Assembly (NCBI GenBank): GCA_964017145.1
Contig: OZ024847.1
Location: 3,658,001-3,722,000 of the forward strand
Reading direction: 5' to 3'
Length of the DNA stretch: 64,000 bases
From: Agrocybe praecox
Lineage: Eukaryota > Basidiomycota > Agaricomycetes > Agaricales > Agrocybaceae
In this document: in pieces, positions 1-10,937 of the stretch
How the letters are laid out: each line of letters begins with the position of its first letter
Numbering within the stretch: the first letter of the stretch is position 1
Translations under genes and position numbers: made by a program
Notes under the pieces: model-generated
Databases searched by the model: none
What the model was told of the DNA's origin: nothing
What the model saw: only the letters and a program-made list of their open reading frames with translations

Positions 1-1169
1 CACGCATGAGGATAATTCTTGGCGGTTTGTGACACCATCTGGTTCAGTTGCTTGTGGGTAGAATCGTTCTTGAGGCGAAACACGCCTGTATTATGATCGA
101 TATAGAAATTGCGCGGTAATAAGGCAATAAGGACGTCGAGCGTGATTTTGGTATCCTTGAGCGCGGATCCTGACTTGGAGACAATTTCCGATACGCGTTC
201 CAATATCTCCGTAGCATTGTGCTGGGTGAGAATAAAAACCAGTTCAGTTGTAACCTGAGTGGAGAGAAAGTGAAGTGACCAGCAAACGGCGTGCATGCTG
301 TCATAGAAGCCCTCGCTTTGCACCCGCACCCAGGGCGATGTCTTTTGGTGGATGATAGAAGTGCTTGACTTAAGCGAGTTTGGGTACGAATCAGCGAGAT
401 CATTCAGTGTGCTCATGACAGTTGCAAACGGTAGGTCGTGTTTCGTCAAATGGTGCTCGACCTTGAAGAGTTCTTTTGCGAATTTGTCGTAGAATTGACA
501 GAGAGCGGCAGTAAGAGAGAATGGAAAATAAGCCGATTGCGCATGGCTAACCTTAGCCAACGTATTCAATGCTTCAATGGAGTGTTCGAGTCCGAAAGGG
601 AAGAGGTCTTCTTCATCCCGAGGCCATTTGCGTGCGCTTGCAGTATCTCCGTCAGAAATCTGTTTCGTGCCATGGAACTTGTTGAACGACCTATGGCTGA
701 TGGCCATCTGGACAAGACTTGAAACAGTACTCGAGACCAGAAAGAGCGTGTCCTCGTCATGTGGAGGTGGTGTCATGGGATCCTTTTCCCTGATAAAGGA
801 TGGAAGCTTGGCGATAACGAGGGAGCATGGTTTGTGGAGATCGTATATCTCCCTGCTCGTCAGATCACATCGACAAGCGCAAAAATTGGGATTGGAGGAC
901 ATGGATTCATACTCAGATGTTGTGCGGCATAAATTGAGGAATCGCATTGAAGCTCTGAGAAGTTCATGTTGCGAGGATGCCAATTTGGCCCCTGCTGGCG
1001 TCGTGCTGTGATCTCTAATCTCCTTGTCCAAGCACGTTACAGCAGCTTGGACTCTCCAAAAGCATATTTGAGACGAGTAGGGATTGTGTAGGACGTCTAT
1101 CAGCAGCTCTATAGAGGATTTAAGGCATTTGTGCCGACTTCGAGGGGTATCCTGTTTGAACGAAGCCAT
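1..1169 (-). CDS. Hypothetical protein, 3' end beyond window
   Basis: An uninterrupted reading frame on the minus strand starts at ATG 1169-1167 (first residues MASFKQDTPRSRHKCLKSS) and is still open at base 1, so at least 389 codons are present and the C-terminus lies outside the window. I do not recognise the family. The protein looks soluble: no signal peptide, no clear membrane span, many predicted amphipathic helices, and one cysteine cluster (NPNFCACRCDL) about 100 residues in. No introns are needed. The open plus-strand frames over the same bases (438-722, 577-1011) are shadows, because only the minus frame is continuous over more than 1.1 kb with ordinary composition. The start could be slightly different, but this is the first in-frame ATG. 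Function unknown. Confidence 0.7.
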   Translation of the reverse strand, partial: MASFKQDTPRSRHKCLKSSIELLIDVLHNPYSSQICFWRVQAAVTCLDKEIRDHSTTPAGAKLASSQHELLRASMRFLNLCRTTSEYESMSSNPNFCACRCDLTSREIYDLHKPCSLVIAKLPSFIREKDPMTPPPHDEDTLFLVSSTVSSLVQMAISHRSFNKFHGTKQISDGDTASARKWPRDEEDLFPFGLEHSIEALNTLAKVSHAQSAYFPFSLTAALCQFYDKFAKELFKVEHHLTKHDLPFATVMSTLNDLADSYPNSLKSSTSIIHQKTSPWVRVQSEGFYDSMHAVCWSLHFLSTQVTTELVFILTQHNATEILERVSEIVSKSGSALKDTKITLDVLIALLPRNFYIDHNTGVFRLKNDSTHKQLNQMVSQTAKNYPHA

Positions 1170-2820
1170 TAGGTTCCCAATCTATTAACCGAAGTCTGAA
1201 GTAAAGATTTGAATAATTGAAATACCATTTTCAACAACAGAAACAGCTTACTACGTTTGAGGCGACGAATTCGAAGGTGAGCCTGCACGTACGATGATAG
1301 GAGAAGAACAAGAAACTCTAGTGCAAATCGGAAAGGCGGTCACGGTAATCGATTTATATCTTATCTTATCTAATCGAGCGAGTTGGGGGAAATTCTATTT
1401 TTGGGCACGATGATTTCAATTGGACAACAAGATTTCACCGTCCCGCCATCAACGTCAACTGTTTTTGCGACCACGTCCATGTCCTAACCTTCGTCCATTT
1501 CCACCTCGACTTCACAATCAATCGAACTACCCTCGCATTTACAAATGAAACAGCTCCTCGTACAGCCCAGGTACTCCACACGTTCATGTACAATTCCAGT
1601 TTGAGCACAACCCAACTGCATGCCAACCCCCCTGTCCACTTTCCTCTTCGTACGATTTACGCTACCCCACTCTCGTCCGCATTTCTTTTCGTCGCTTACA
1701 GCCACGTCTCACGAGTTCACTAGAAATCAGAAACCCGGCCGTACCCTCCTGTCTGCTCCACCTTCCTCCTCGTCCTCGTCCCCGTACTCATTCAATCCTA
1801 TTGCGTCTTCACGATAAACCACCTTCGCGCTCATGTTCATCATTCAAGTCTGAATCCCTACACAACCCACATTCGCACGCGCTTCTCTTATTGTTTTCGT
1901 TTTCGTTTTCGTTTTCATTTGCGCTCTCCGGCTCTCTTCTCTCTCCCCGTCAAGCGGCCTCCACATCCCACGGACTCAGTCCTCAGGATTTCTCTCCTAT
2001 CTTTCCTATATCTTTATCTTTTCTCCCCGATGGAATCAGTCTCGTAACTTCACCTTCTTTTCTTCTCGTCTGTTCTCACATTCTTCCTTGGGTTTTGGTT
2101 TCCCTTTCCTTCTTTTTTCGACTACCATTCTTTCTTTTCGTTAACAATAAACATGCTCTACTTCTATGTGTTCATAGGGTTGAATTTTACAAGTAAGTCA
2201 AGCATTTGTTCGATGTTTCGTTTCTCCATGTGTGAAACGTTTTATCCTCTAATTGGCCGATAAGGATTTGGATTTCAAGCCACATTATTTATGGTATCGA
2301 ATTCGGATGTTGTACATACTACATGGCATTCGAAGAACTTTTTTTAATGTTTTTCAAACGACCATGAGTCGTTCAGAAGCAATTAAAAAAAGGATTAATG
2401 ACGTCAGATACTAGTGACGTGCGAGCCTAAGTTCAAATGGCAAATTTGAGAAAGTTGCAAGCTGCATAGCATTCGGATTCCGATTTGTATAAATACTGGA
2501 ATTAAATCTTAATCTTATGTAAATATGGCACCCACAGAATCATGCAATAGGCAAACCCAAGCTGTTGGTAATTGTTGACCAGACTCTCGTACACGACCTC
2601 TGCACGGAACCATCCGACAGTGCAGAAAGTAGCTGTGTATAAGGACCAGTCCTGAGGCCTAATCCACTTATTATCATTCAACTTGTCTGATATTCTCAAA
2701 AGCATTTTACTGTATTGGGCTCGCACCGAATTTTTTGACATCATTCGTCGGTGTATCCATTAGCACTTTGACGCATACTGCATGGTGGAGTGTATTAATC
2801 ATGCCATCCCTTTCTTGTTA
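1170..2820. other. Intergenic, pyrimidine-rich stretch
   Basis: I see no supportable gene here. Bases 1430-2165 are rich in C and T on the plus strand and include a period-6 TTTTCG microsatellite at about 1893-1916. Such tracts occur in fungal promoters and 5' leaders. The 131-codon plus frame at 1801-2196 is low complexity (Ser/Phe/Leu runs that follow the CT bias). An 80-codon minus frame at 2502-2744 has no recognisable content. Confidence 0.5.
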
Positions 2821-2899
2821 GGAAAAAGGAACGATCATAGTAGTCCCATGGACAGGAGGACCAAGCCGCGACTCGTTTAACCGACCGGATTATAAATAG

Positions 2900-3330
2900 A
2901 TATTAAAACATACGGGTTGTTATCGTCTCTCGGTCTTACAATGAAGGATACAATTACTAATGATACTACACTACATCTCTTCGGTACCATATCAGTTCAT
3001 CACAGTTATTGTTACCAGGGCAGAGGTCGAATATACGATGCTTCAAACGAAAAGCGACTCGGTTCGGCGGCGATAAAAGCGTTATACATGGCCAATCTCC
3101 GAGATGTACCTGACGAGAAGATCGATGGTAAGCGAGTTGGAATGACGTTTGCACGTAGGAAAGAAAGCAAAAACAACCGTATTCATTCGAGCGGCGCATT
3201 TGCACATGCGTTTCCGATGTCATATAGCAGCCAAGGTAAATAATTGGTAGTTTTTCCCTAAAACTGACATTTGAGTGGTCGTTGGACAGGTCATGTATTA
3301 GTTCAAATCTACCCGACTGAGTTCCCTTAA
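2900..3330 (-). repeat. Duplicated 3' flank of FunK1 copy 1
   Basis: This stretch is found again, inverted and diverged, at about 21420-21840 downstream of FunK1 copy 3. For example, the bases around the KpnI-like ggtaccgaagagatgtagtg word and those around attccaactcgcttac match in both. The copies therefore share more than the kinase reading frame. A plus-strand 108-codon frame (2917-3243) and a minus 85-codon frame run through it. The second copy keeps neither frame intact, so I do not call a gene. Copy 2 at 32 kb lacks this flank. Confidence 0.65.
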
Positions 3331-3355
3331 CTTCCGCTGAGGAACTATAGATATG

Positions 3356-5918
3356 TTACTCCTCCAGGGGTTTGAATTTTTCCAACAGACGTGCCCATTT
3401 AGAACCTTCAGTCTGTGGTAACTGAAACACGGGCCAACCTACGACTTCCCCCATGAATTCAATGCCATTCAATGCCTCCAGTCGCTTCGTTTCATCGGGT
3501 TTCAATTTCCTAGTTTTGCTGTTCGAACTCGCTTTGATGCTTAAAGTCGACAGTTGATTCTGGACTGTCCGGAAATCGATGAGAACATCCAGTAGGGCAT
3601 CCCACAGTTCTTCCGAGAGCCATCCTGGTCTGGCGGTGTTTCCTTTCGTGATATTGTCGTAGGTCTCTTGTCGGACCGGCCGACAGACTCGATAATCTGT
3701 CTGATTCCAGTCGTTTAAAGGTGGGTTCTTGACCAACTGTCCGTTTTCGTAGCGTAGCAGAATCCAGACCAAGACAGCGACGAAAGATTCGACATCATGA
3801 CGGTAACGGCGTTCCAAACATCCTTGCATTCCATCTATTGACAACAGCTCAAAGGCCATAAACGTCAACGTCCTTGTATTCGAAAACCCTCTCGGACGAG
3901 GATCATCGGTGAAATAGGAAAGATCGAAGTCGCACAGTTTGGGCTTTCCGGTTGCGGGATCCACCATTAGGTTTCCTTCGCTGACGTCTCCATGTTGGAT
4001 ACCGCAATTCCATAGCATGCCATGGCCTGTGATTGAACGTAAGCCGACATGTTTGAGCTGACACATTGGATGGATTTACAGTACATCAGAGCGAAGAACG
4101 CGTCCAAGAGTGGAACCCATGAATCCTTCGTCAGAGTATGAATGGGATCGTATTTCGGCATCACGATCAGGTAGGGAATACGACCACCAAGAGGATGCAT
4201 GTCGTCTAAATCATGTAAAACAGCGTTCCGGATGGTGCTCGTGTCGAACTCGCCATATTTTCTCTCCGCCAAGATTTCAGGTAAGTACTCTCGAGGATCG
4301 ACTTCATGAGAACCAAGGCGTTCATTCGCTCTGTCGATGAACTCTTTCTCGCAAGGTCGAAAGGTATCCTTCCACGATAATTTCAGTGCAACGTTCCGAG
4401 TTCCGATTTCGTTCTTGGAGTTCGTGATGGTCGCGACTCCTGTCCTGACCCCGGTGCAGCGACCATTGAGGGCGTACTTGTGCGGTACGCCATCATCCTT
4501 TTGGCCACGAAATTCGACGGTGTTCTTCGAGTCATCGTTTGAGATCCACACATCCGTCAGGTCGACAACTTGCATGTCAGAGTCAGGGGGAGCCTTGTCA
4601 AAGTCGCAAAGGTGAGGAAGAAAGCCAAAATCCTGAGGCGTAAAACGTTGCAAGACATAGAGGAGCAAAAGATAGTACGGGAAGTCCTGGATAAAGTCGA
4701 AGCCGATGAATTGGATAGGCCCTTCGTGGTCGAACATCCAGATATTGAGAGTCGATCTTGCAATTTTTTTTGTCAGTCGTGTGTCTCTAGAAGGGCAGAT
4801 ATCGGTGTACCTGTCAGGAGCAGCCCTAGGACGTGACTACGACCAAAGCAGTTATATAGTGCTTCGCCGGCAAAATCAGCGAGCTGTACGATTCCATGTG
4901 TATCGTCTCTGACGTCGCTCGGTGTTCTTGTTCTCGCAATGCTAGACCCCGAGTCAATTTTCTGCCTCTTCGACGCACGACTGTCACCAGCGTCCGTTGC
5001 AGGGCGCTTTACGCTGGTGGATGCGCCAACATCTAGATAGAATGTCAGCCTTGTGATACGAGCCTACGCATGGTCAATGCATACCTTCCAATGTATCCTG
5101 CTTCTTACACACACCTTCCCAGATTTCTATCTTTACATCCTCTTTCTCCATCGCCCACAAGCTTTCCTCAACCAGTGTTTCGGTCGTATACGAGCTTGGC
5201 AGCGCGCTAAGACTATCAGGTCCCAATGTCAGTTCCACAAACATGAGGGCTTGTGTCCATGGCAAAGCTCTAAGAGGTTCATTTGATACACATTCATGTA
5301 TGGGCCGTGTCTTTGAATGTGGATATGCAAGCTCGAGATGTTTTCTGTAGCCGAGTATTAAGTCTGGAACCCGGTAATACGATTCGCCATTGTGGACTGT
5401 CCACATTGGTTGTGGGTGATTTACCATGAACACGACTGAATCGTCGTGCTCAAGCGAGGGCGCCAACTTGGAATTATGAATTGTAAGCGAGTGAAGGGTC
5501 TCCAAGGCGGTATTTGAGGCTTTTGCAAAGTGCGGATATCGATCCTGCTCCTTGGTTATGCTGGCGCTAATTACCAACGTTAGATATAAGCGTTCAGAAA
5601 ATGTAATAGATTTACTCACTACGCCTTAAGTTCATCCATAATAGCATGATATCCCTCCGTCTTTATGCCATTCCCCTTTGCTAGCCTGGTTTCCCCGCCA
5701 TCATCCTTCTCATCCCACATTTTGAGCACGGCTTCCAAGCAAGGTCTTAAGTCGTTATCAATCTCCTCCATATATGATCGCCTTCCCTGCGAGTCATTTC
5801 GGGCGATAGCCCCAAGGCGTAAAAGATGGAAATGTAACCATCTCTTGGAGGAGGCTAGTTGAAAGGCAGGGACGTCACTGGAGAGAACGTCTCGAACTCG
5901 TTGAGGTCTGGCTATCAT
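3356..5918 (-). CDS. FunK1-type protein kinase, copy 1 (probably splice-defective)
   Basis: Fungal-type protein kinase (FunK1 family), an expanded and mostly uncharacterised kinase group of mushroom fungi. Minus-strand exons: 5620-5918, 5085-5566, 4811-5032, 4080-4757, 3356-4026. The kinase core is visible as the catalytic loop HGDVSEGNLM and the metal-binding segment KLCDFDLS. The usual HRD Arg is replaced by Gly, as in the other two copies. With the ancestral acceptor the model totals 784 codons. However, the acceptor before exon 4 reads CAAG (4757-4760), where copies 2 and 3 have CAG|G. Using the shifted AG moves the frame by one base and soon meets stops. The gene is therefore probably non-functional, or makes a short product from the internal ATG at 4737. 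The start is uncertain: copy 3 has an extra upstream exon not found here. Confidence 0.75.
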
Positions 5919-7102
5919 TTATTACGGAATGTGGTAATGGTTGTAATGTGTACAAGTACCATGGGAACTGGGGTTGGTGCAATTGCCAGCCGCAGAAGCG
6001 AACGTGATGGTGGTTTGTGTTCACGAACCGCGACGCGACTATGTTAATATCCCAATTAAGAATTTTTTTTACATTCACGTGACAAACCCGTCTCGTGTCT
6101 TTACACTTTCTTCCCAATTTCCAAATACCAGCTACGCCATCTCGGTACGCATTGACAAAACAAATTTCCTTGTTTAGCGTGTCCCGCTCACAAATCTGGG
6201 ACTTTCGTTATCTCGCAAGTTTCAGACATCCTTTTTGCGTATCGTGGAAAGGCAAATTGTCTAAATAGTCCCAACAGTCTTTATATATTTTGATCACTGC
6301 CTCCGAGTGCTCTTTTTATCCAAATCAATTTTGTTGTTATCATACGCAATGTTTTCACTCGCACGATGACTCTTTGATATTCTCCGACCTCTGCTACTCC
6401 GCAGCCTTGTATACAAACGAATACATTTGGTCAACATTTGGTCAATTTACGGAACTTCCAAATGTTGGACAGGAGCAAAGGCGTGTATAAATCTGACCTG
6501 TGGGTTGTAGGGGACCCAGTTTGGACGCTGATGCTAGGTCCTTTTCTGAGGGCCGCTTGCGCTGGTTGTGTATGCGCCGCAAAAAAAGCAGCAGCCAACA
6601 AATGGTATGTACTCTATGCACCGTGAGTTAGAATTTATACACTAAGAAGTCCATTGGAGTAAGAAGAAAGTCAGGCAGCTCTCTCTCTCCAGGAAATCGA
6701 ACGGGTGCCCAGATCGAAGAACTTATAATCTGGCCGTTCGATGACCCCTGGTTAAATCCCAACCAGAGCTCACATAGAGAGACTGTTATGCAACTTATGA
6801 CTCGTACCCTTGCTTGCTCACAGGTAATTCTTTGGTCTATTGTCTGTATACGTGAACTAACATTGATTCTCAGTAGTTTCTGTCATCATTTCCTACGTCT
6901 TGTCTCCTGGAAAAAAAGTGAATTTAAGCGTTTGACACCGACGACCAGTAAAATGGATGATAAGAAGCCCACCTGACCTTCCAGTTATATAGAGCTCGGC
7001 CATAATCTGGATATATAATTATGATAAAGATCCTCTATCACAGCCAGGTACGAGCAGAATTCTCTTGGAACATCAGTTTTGAAGTTAATCAAACATTAGA
7101 AA
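5919..7102. other. FunK1 5' flank and intergenic DNA
   Basis: Bases 5919 to about 6400 are shared with the upstream flank of FunK1 copy 2 (35058 to about 35770), so the copy 1/copy 2 duplication includes the promoter region. From about 6400 to 7100 I see only short frames without recognisable content. A TATA-like tatataatt lies near 7010. Confidence 0.55.
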
Positions 7103-7427
7103 ATGGCCACAGTATCTCCCGTACGTATCTCCATACCTCAGTTCATCCAGGCACCGTATTACTATGAGTAGCACATGGTCATCTATGTAGAGTTATAAAT
7201 AGGCTAGCGCACAGTGGTTCGGAGAAGGTCCAACAGCGCACCAAGCTCAAGACGTGTGGTTAGTATGAATTTTGCACTCGGTGTATGCGGTGGATACTCA
7301 GACGACGCAAAGGAAACTTCCTTAGTACTTACTCTGGCTAGGTACTTATAAGGTATCATATTCAGATCCTATACAGATCTTACAGCTACCGCGTATTTTG
7401 GAGAGCGCTTGCCCACCGTTAGATAGG

Positions 7428-7435
7428 TATATAAG
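7428..7435 (+). promoter_or_regulatory. TATA box of peptide gene 1
   Basis: The word TATATAAG lies 43 bp before the ATG of the first secreted-peptide gene. All five intact members have a comparable TATA element 43-89 bp upstream, which suggests strong, focused transcription. Confidence 0.55.
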
Positions 7436-7470
7436 AACTACTAGTCGTCTCCAAAATCCAGCAACCAGAA

Positions 7471-7740
7471 ATGCGTCTCACTTCATACGTTTTCGCTCTT
7501 ACAACCCTCTTCGTTGTTGGTGCCATGGCATCAAGCAACAACGTTAAACGCGAACCCACCTCAACCGTTCCACGCAAACCTAGCGTTTTGGAAGTGGCAG
7601 TCGCCGCTTCCGTCACTAAATGCACTTGCCCGTGTTGTATAAGTACGTATTGCATCGCTAGACCGGTTGATTACTCAGATCATGTAAATGCTCACCGACT
7701 TCCCTATCCAGCCAACGCAGGTAGTCTCAATTGCTGCTGA
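7471..7740 (+). CDS. Secreted C-x-C-P-C-C peptide, family member 1
   Basis: Two exons, 7471-7642 and 7712-7740, encode 66 residues. Residues 1-20 form a signal peptide (MRLTSYVFALTTLFVVGAMA). A pro-region with a dibasic KR (Kex2-like site) and the segment PSVLEVAVAA follows, then the C-terminal motif CTCPCC-ITNAGSLN-CC ending at the stop codon. The intron begins GTACGT, ends CAG and splits the Thr codon after CC-Ile. Its length is 69 nt with no in-frame stop, so a retained intron would still reach the same CC end, which is unique in the family. Members at 25489, 29161, 30032 and 31711 share the layout; 31711 is the closest. I know no named family with this pattern. Extracellular location is inferred; the role is unknown (signalling peptide, effector or modified peptide are all possible). 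Confidence 0.85.
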   Translation: MRLTSYVFALTTLFVVGAMASSNNVKREPTSTVPRKPSVLEVAVAASVTKCTCPCCISTYCIARPVDYSDHVNAHRLPYPANAGSLNCC

Positions 7741-7974
7741 TTCAGTCCACTTCGCAACAGGGCATTCGCTATTGCTACTTTCTTAACGAACCATGAAGAG
7801 GTAGCATAGAGGGTGTGTTTAGAATTCTTAGGGATGGAGATCAAATAGGCAAGGGATGGCCATTTTTTGGGATGTAATTAAGGTCGTAATCATGGGAAGA
7901 TTGATGTTCAACTATACTAGTGATCTTTAAGCCAGCGTTACCAAGTAAGAACACTGTACTATATGAGAACAAGA
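7741..7974 (+). other. 3' flank of peptide gene 1
   Basis: Short convergent intergenic space between peptide gene 1 and the FMN-binding protein gene. No gene or clear element seen. Confidence 0.4.
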
Positions 7975-8736
7975 TTAAGAGACAATTTTCTGCGAATACC
8001 CTTCCCCTTTCGTGTTCGCCTCCTCGATCCACCGCGTCAAGTATTCCGGTACGTCTTTCCTTGCATTCTCCGCTGCAGGGATTGGGTCTCCATACCTGAT
8101 ATAAGTCGGGACGCTACCAACCCACACTCTGCTCCTCGTTTCCTGATCGGCTATGTCCTTTTTATCAGTTCCCACGGGAGCTGCTCGAATCTTTGCACTC
8201 CCGCTGACAATATCCATGCGAATCACACCGGTACTCTTTATATCAGCCTCTGACGGCGGCACACGCGTGTTATCCCATCGTTCAGGCACCATATTATTTG
8301 TCATTAACTTGAGCGCGTACACCTTTTCCTGAGGATCTTCCACAAGCGTAGCGTATCCATGAACGACAGCACTTCGATAGTTGCAGCTGTGGTTGAAGGG
8401 TGTGGTGGCTAAAATAAGTCCGTCGACGTGGGTCGCGGCTACACAAACTGGTACTCCGGGAGTTATATTGTCATGATGTATGGAAGGAGAGTGGGGAAGC
8501 TTGAAGAAGCGGGAAGATATGTGTCCATGGAGGTAAATGGCCGTCGCCGAGGTTTCTTCTGCGCCAGGGGGTGAATATGACCCGGTGCATCCCAGCATCG
8601 GTAGGATGGTGGGAAATGGATCATCGTCAAATGAGGTTGGGTTGAAGGAAACGTGCAATACGGGTGCAGAATCTATAATCGTGTGTACAGTTTCGTGGTC
8701 ATATTTCGCTGATGTTGGCATGTTATCAGTATTCAA
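7975..8736 (-). CDS. Pyridoxamine 5'-phosphate oxidase-like FMN-binding split-barrel protein
   Basis: A single exon of 253 codons. The sequence fits the flavin-nucleotide-binding, pyridoxamine-phosphate-oxidase-like split barrel (Pfam Pyridox_ox_2 type): an N-terminal strand with TILPMLGC, then TAIYLHGHISSRFFKL (the YxHG...K segment that contacts FMN phosphate in this fold), a central CVAATHVDGLILA strand, and the NYRSAVVHGYATLVEDPQEK segment typical of the family. The length of about 250 residues is usual for fungal members. These proteins bind FMN and are thought to reduce small molecules; the substrate is not visible. There is no signal peptide, so it is probably cytosolic. A TATA-like ctataaat (minus strand) lies at 9001-9009, about 265 bp upstream, just inside the edge of the MITE at 9032. 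Confidence 0.85.
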   Translation of the reverse strand: MNTDNMPTSAKYDHETVHTIIDSAPVLHVSFNPTSFDDDPFPTILPMLGCTGSYSPPGAEETSATAIYLHGHISSRFFKLPHSPSIHHDNITPGVPVCVAATHVDGLILATTPFNHSCNYRSAVVHGYATLVEDPQEKVYALKLMTNNMVPERWDNTRVPPSEADIKSTGVIRMDIVSGSAKIRAAPVGTDKKDIADQETRSRVWVGSVPTYIRYGDPIPAAENARKDVPEYLTRWIEEANTKGEGYSQKIVS

Positions 8737-9000
8737 TCTCTGTAAGATTAAAGATCAGTGGTCTGACCTCTTCCTTTGTATCTGTTCACTGTGCTTCTTG
8801 ACGTTTTCTCGTATATTTCAGTGTCTGAATTCAACATTGTTATGAGATGTGGGAGAAAGAGAAGAAGAGAGCAGAGTCGGAATATTTTGATGGATCGCTT
8901 CCCGCCTCCCATTGCGTCGGAGATCAAATAATGACTCATCGAATCCTCCGTTCGGGGTGCCGCAGCTGATCCGAACTTAGGACGGCTCTCCAAGGTCAGT

Positions 9001-9009
9001 ATTTATAGA
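9001..9009 (-). promoter_or_regulatory. TATA-like element of the FMN-protein gene
   Basis: On the minus strand this reads CTATAAAT, about 265 bp before the ATG at 8736. It is the only good TATA word between the gene and the MITE. The long distance implies a long 5' leader, and I see no proof that it is used. Confidence 0.35.
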
Positions 9010-9031
9010 CATACCGACGCAGTTGCGATGT

Positions 9032-9851
9032 CACCCCGGGAAGTCGATGTTTTCAGGTCACCTCAAAACCCGCGAGAAAAACAAGGTTTTCTCGTCAAAA
9101 ATTGGGCTATTATAAATACTGAAATATAATACAAATTTCGGGACACTAGATATGATAAATAAAAATTAGGTATTCGTTCAAAATTTGTGTCACACCATAA
9201 ACATGGCCCAAAATATGGTGTTAGGTCAGACCGAAATCTCAACCAAATATAGAAGTTTTGGATTAAATTTTAGGTAGAATGAGAACGGAGGTTTCATTCA
9301 TTCGGAAAACTGGAATAAAACTTAGGTTCTCAACAATAGCTTCAGACGGTCAAATATATTAGTTATCCGCTGTGTTTTCGGCTCGTCTATAGCTTCTGCT
9401 GAAAATAGAGATATCAGCGCATCTGAAAACAAAAAAACCAATTGAGTTAATTGTTTTCAGACAATCAAAAACTCAGAGATTCGGGCTCACCTTTATTTGT
9501 GCCGAAAATAAACACAATAGTCAAGAATTCTCGCTGTGAGAAAACTTCAAAAAAGACTACGTTTTAGTCCTAAGTTTTGGACCACATTGATATTGATTTT
9601 TTCTTCTTTCTTTCAGGAAGCCCGACGTGTCAATATTCGTCTTGGTTTTTGTCCTTACCGGAAATAAGAACATCAGCTATGCTTTCATGGGATACTAAAC
9701 TACTATCCAAATTCCTATTTTTGGTCGTCTTTTAAGTCATAAAAATCTCCTGAATTTTGTACATGTTTTCCGTGGACATTTTAGTTCATACTAAAACTGG
9801 CTTTTTCTGCAGGGTTTTGAGGTGACCTGAAAACATCAACTTCCCGGGGTG
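9032..9851. mobile_element. 820 bp non-coding inverted-repeat DNA element (MITE)
   Basis: The ends are about 40 bp near-perfect terminal inverted repeats. The left end begins CACCCCGGGAAGTCGATG; the right end, read on the minus strand, begins CACCCCGGGAAGTTGATG. Both continue through a shared TTTTCAGGTCACCTC segment. A 3 bp direct repeat TGT flanks the element (9029-9031 and 9852-9854), consistent with a target-site duplication. The inside is AT-rich and has no long frame, so it is non-autonomous. A 3 bp duplication and ends beginning CAC would suit a CACTA-like mover, but the superfamily is an inference. It sits some 20 bp upstream of the TATA-like element of the adjacent minus-strand gene. 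Confidence 0.85.
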
Positions 9852-10937
9852 TGTAGAATGCGGATACGTCTCGAAGTTGACGAGAAGGAAGTTGGAAATG
9901 AGAAACCAGCACACAACAGAAAATGAAAATTTCTATTAGAACAAACGAGAGTTGTCCTTTTCCACTCAAGCCTTCCATGGTCCCTGTTTCATTGAATAAA
10001 CCGGCTCTCCGGTACATGGTGTATGAATTAATGCTTGCAGAACTTGCATAAATTACTGGAAGATTTAGTCAGAAATTGAGTGATTGTATATCTTTGTGCA
10101 CAATCCACGACAAGGGCATGAGTATGATACTCACAGAACATTGGTGCCCTACCGCAACGCAGGTTGGCTTCCCGCAGAAATACAGATGATGGATCTAATC
10201 TAATCTATGTATGCAGATTGGGCAATCGGCCATATTGCACTGCCACAACGGCAGACAAATGGTGCGAATTTCATTCTTGCACAAGCATATTGGGCACAGG
10301 GTAAATGATGCTTTGGTTCGGGAGGAAGCTGTTCTTGTTTCTGAATACCATTCCACGCGGTTCACGACTGTCATAGGAGTATAAAAGTACCAAGATTGCT
10401 GCAGGCCACCATACGGCGAGGCACATAAGGAACCGGGCCCGTGTCAGAGAATGAGCGAAGGGTACAAAAACTGCAACGTCGTGTCGGAGATTACCTTCTG
10501 ACTTGATTTTCTCACAGTGACTCCTTGGGTCAGACGTTTCTCGGAAAAATAGGCATCAATGCCTACCGTGTAACTCGGTTCCTCTTGCCACGCCAAGTCG
10601 TAATCAAATTCAAATTCGAACCCAATCTATCATCTATCTGTCTTTCTCTATCAGTCAGTCGCCTAGATATCCGGACGTGCCTGTACGCAGATCCTTGAAC
10701 TCCATGCCTTCATAAGGATGGTCATAACTCATGAGGTAATTTCCTTCATAATGATCAGTTGCGCGTGCCACTCAATGATGCCAGAGTGATAAGCTGGCCG
10801 TGTTGCTTAGACTGGCATACGAACTTATCTAACAAGATACTATAAAGTCCAACGTTTTCAGAATTAGAAATACGATCAACACCTCAAGAATAAGACCACT
10901 TGATAATATCTGCCACCAACAAACACCCCAGATTGCC
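9852..10937. other. Intergenic DNA
   Basis: No supportable gene. It contains one copy of the 14-mer ATTGCACTGCCACA (10234-10247) downstream of a TCTAATCTAATCTA run, a pairing seen again at 11953 and 56737. Confidence 0.4.

Noticed and set aside
438..1011. Plus-strand frames of 94 and 144 codons
   Set aside because: They overlap a continuous minus-strand frame of at least 389 codons (1-1169) with normal protein composition; the plus frames are shadows.
1801..2196. 131-codon plus frame
   Set aside because: Ser/Phe/Leu runs simply reflect the pyrimidine-rich tract; no domain, no splice context, no homologous look.
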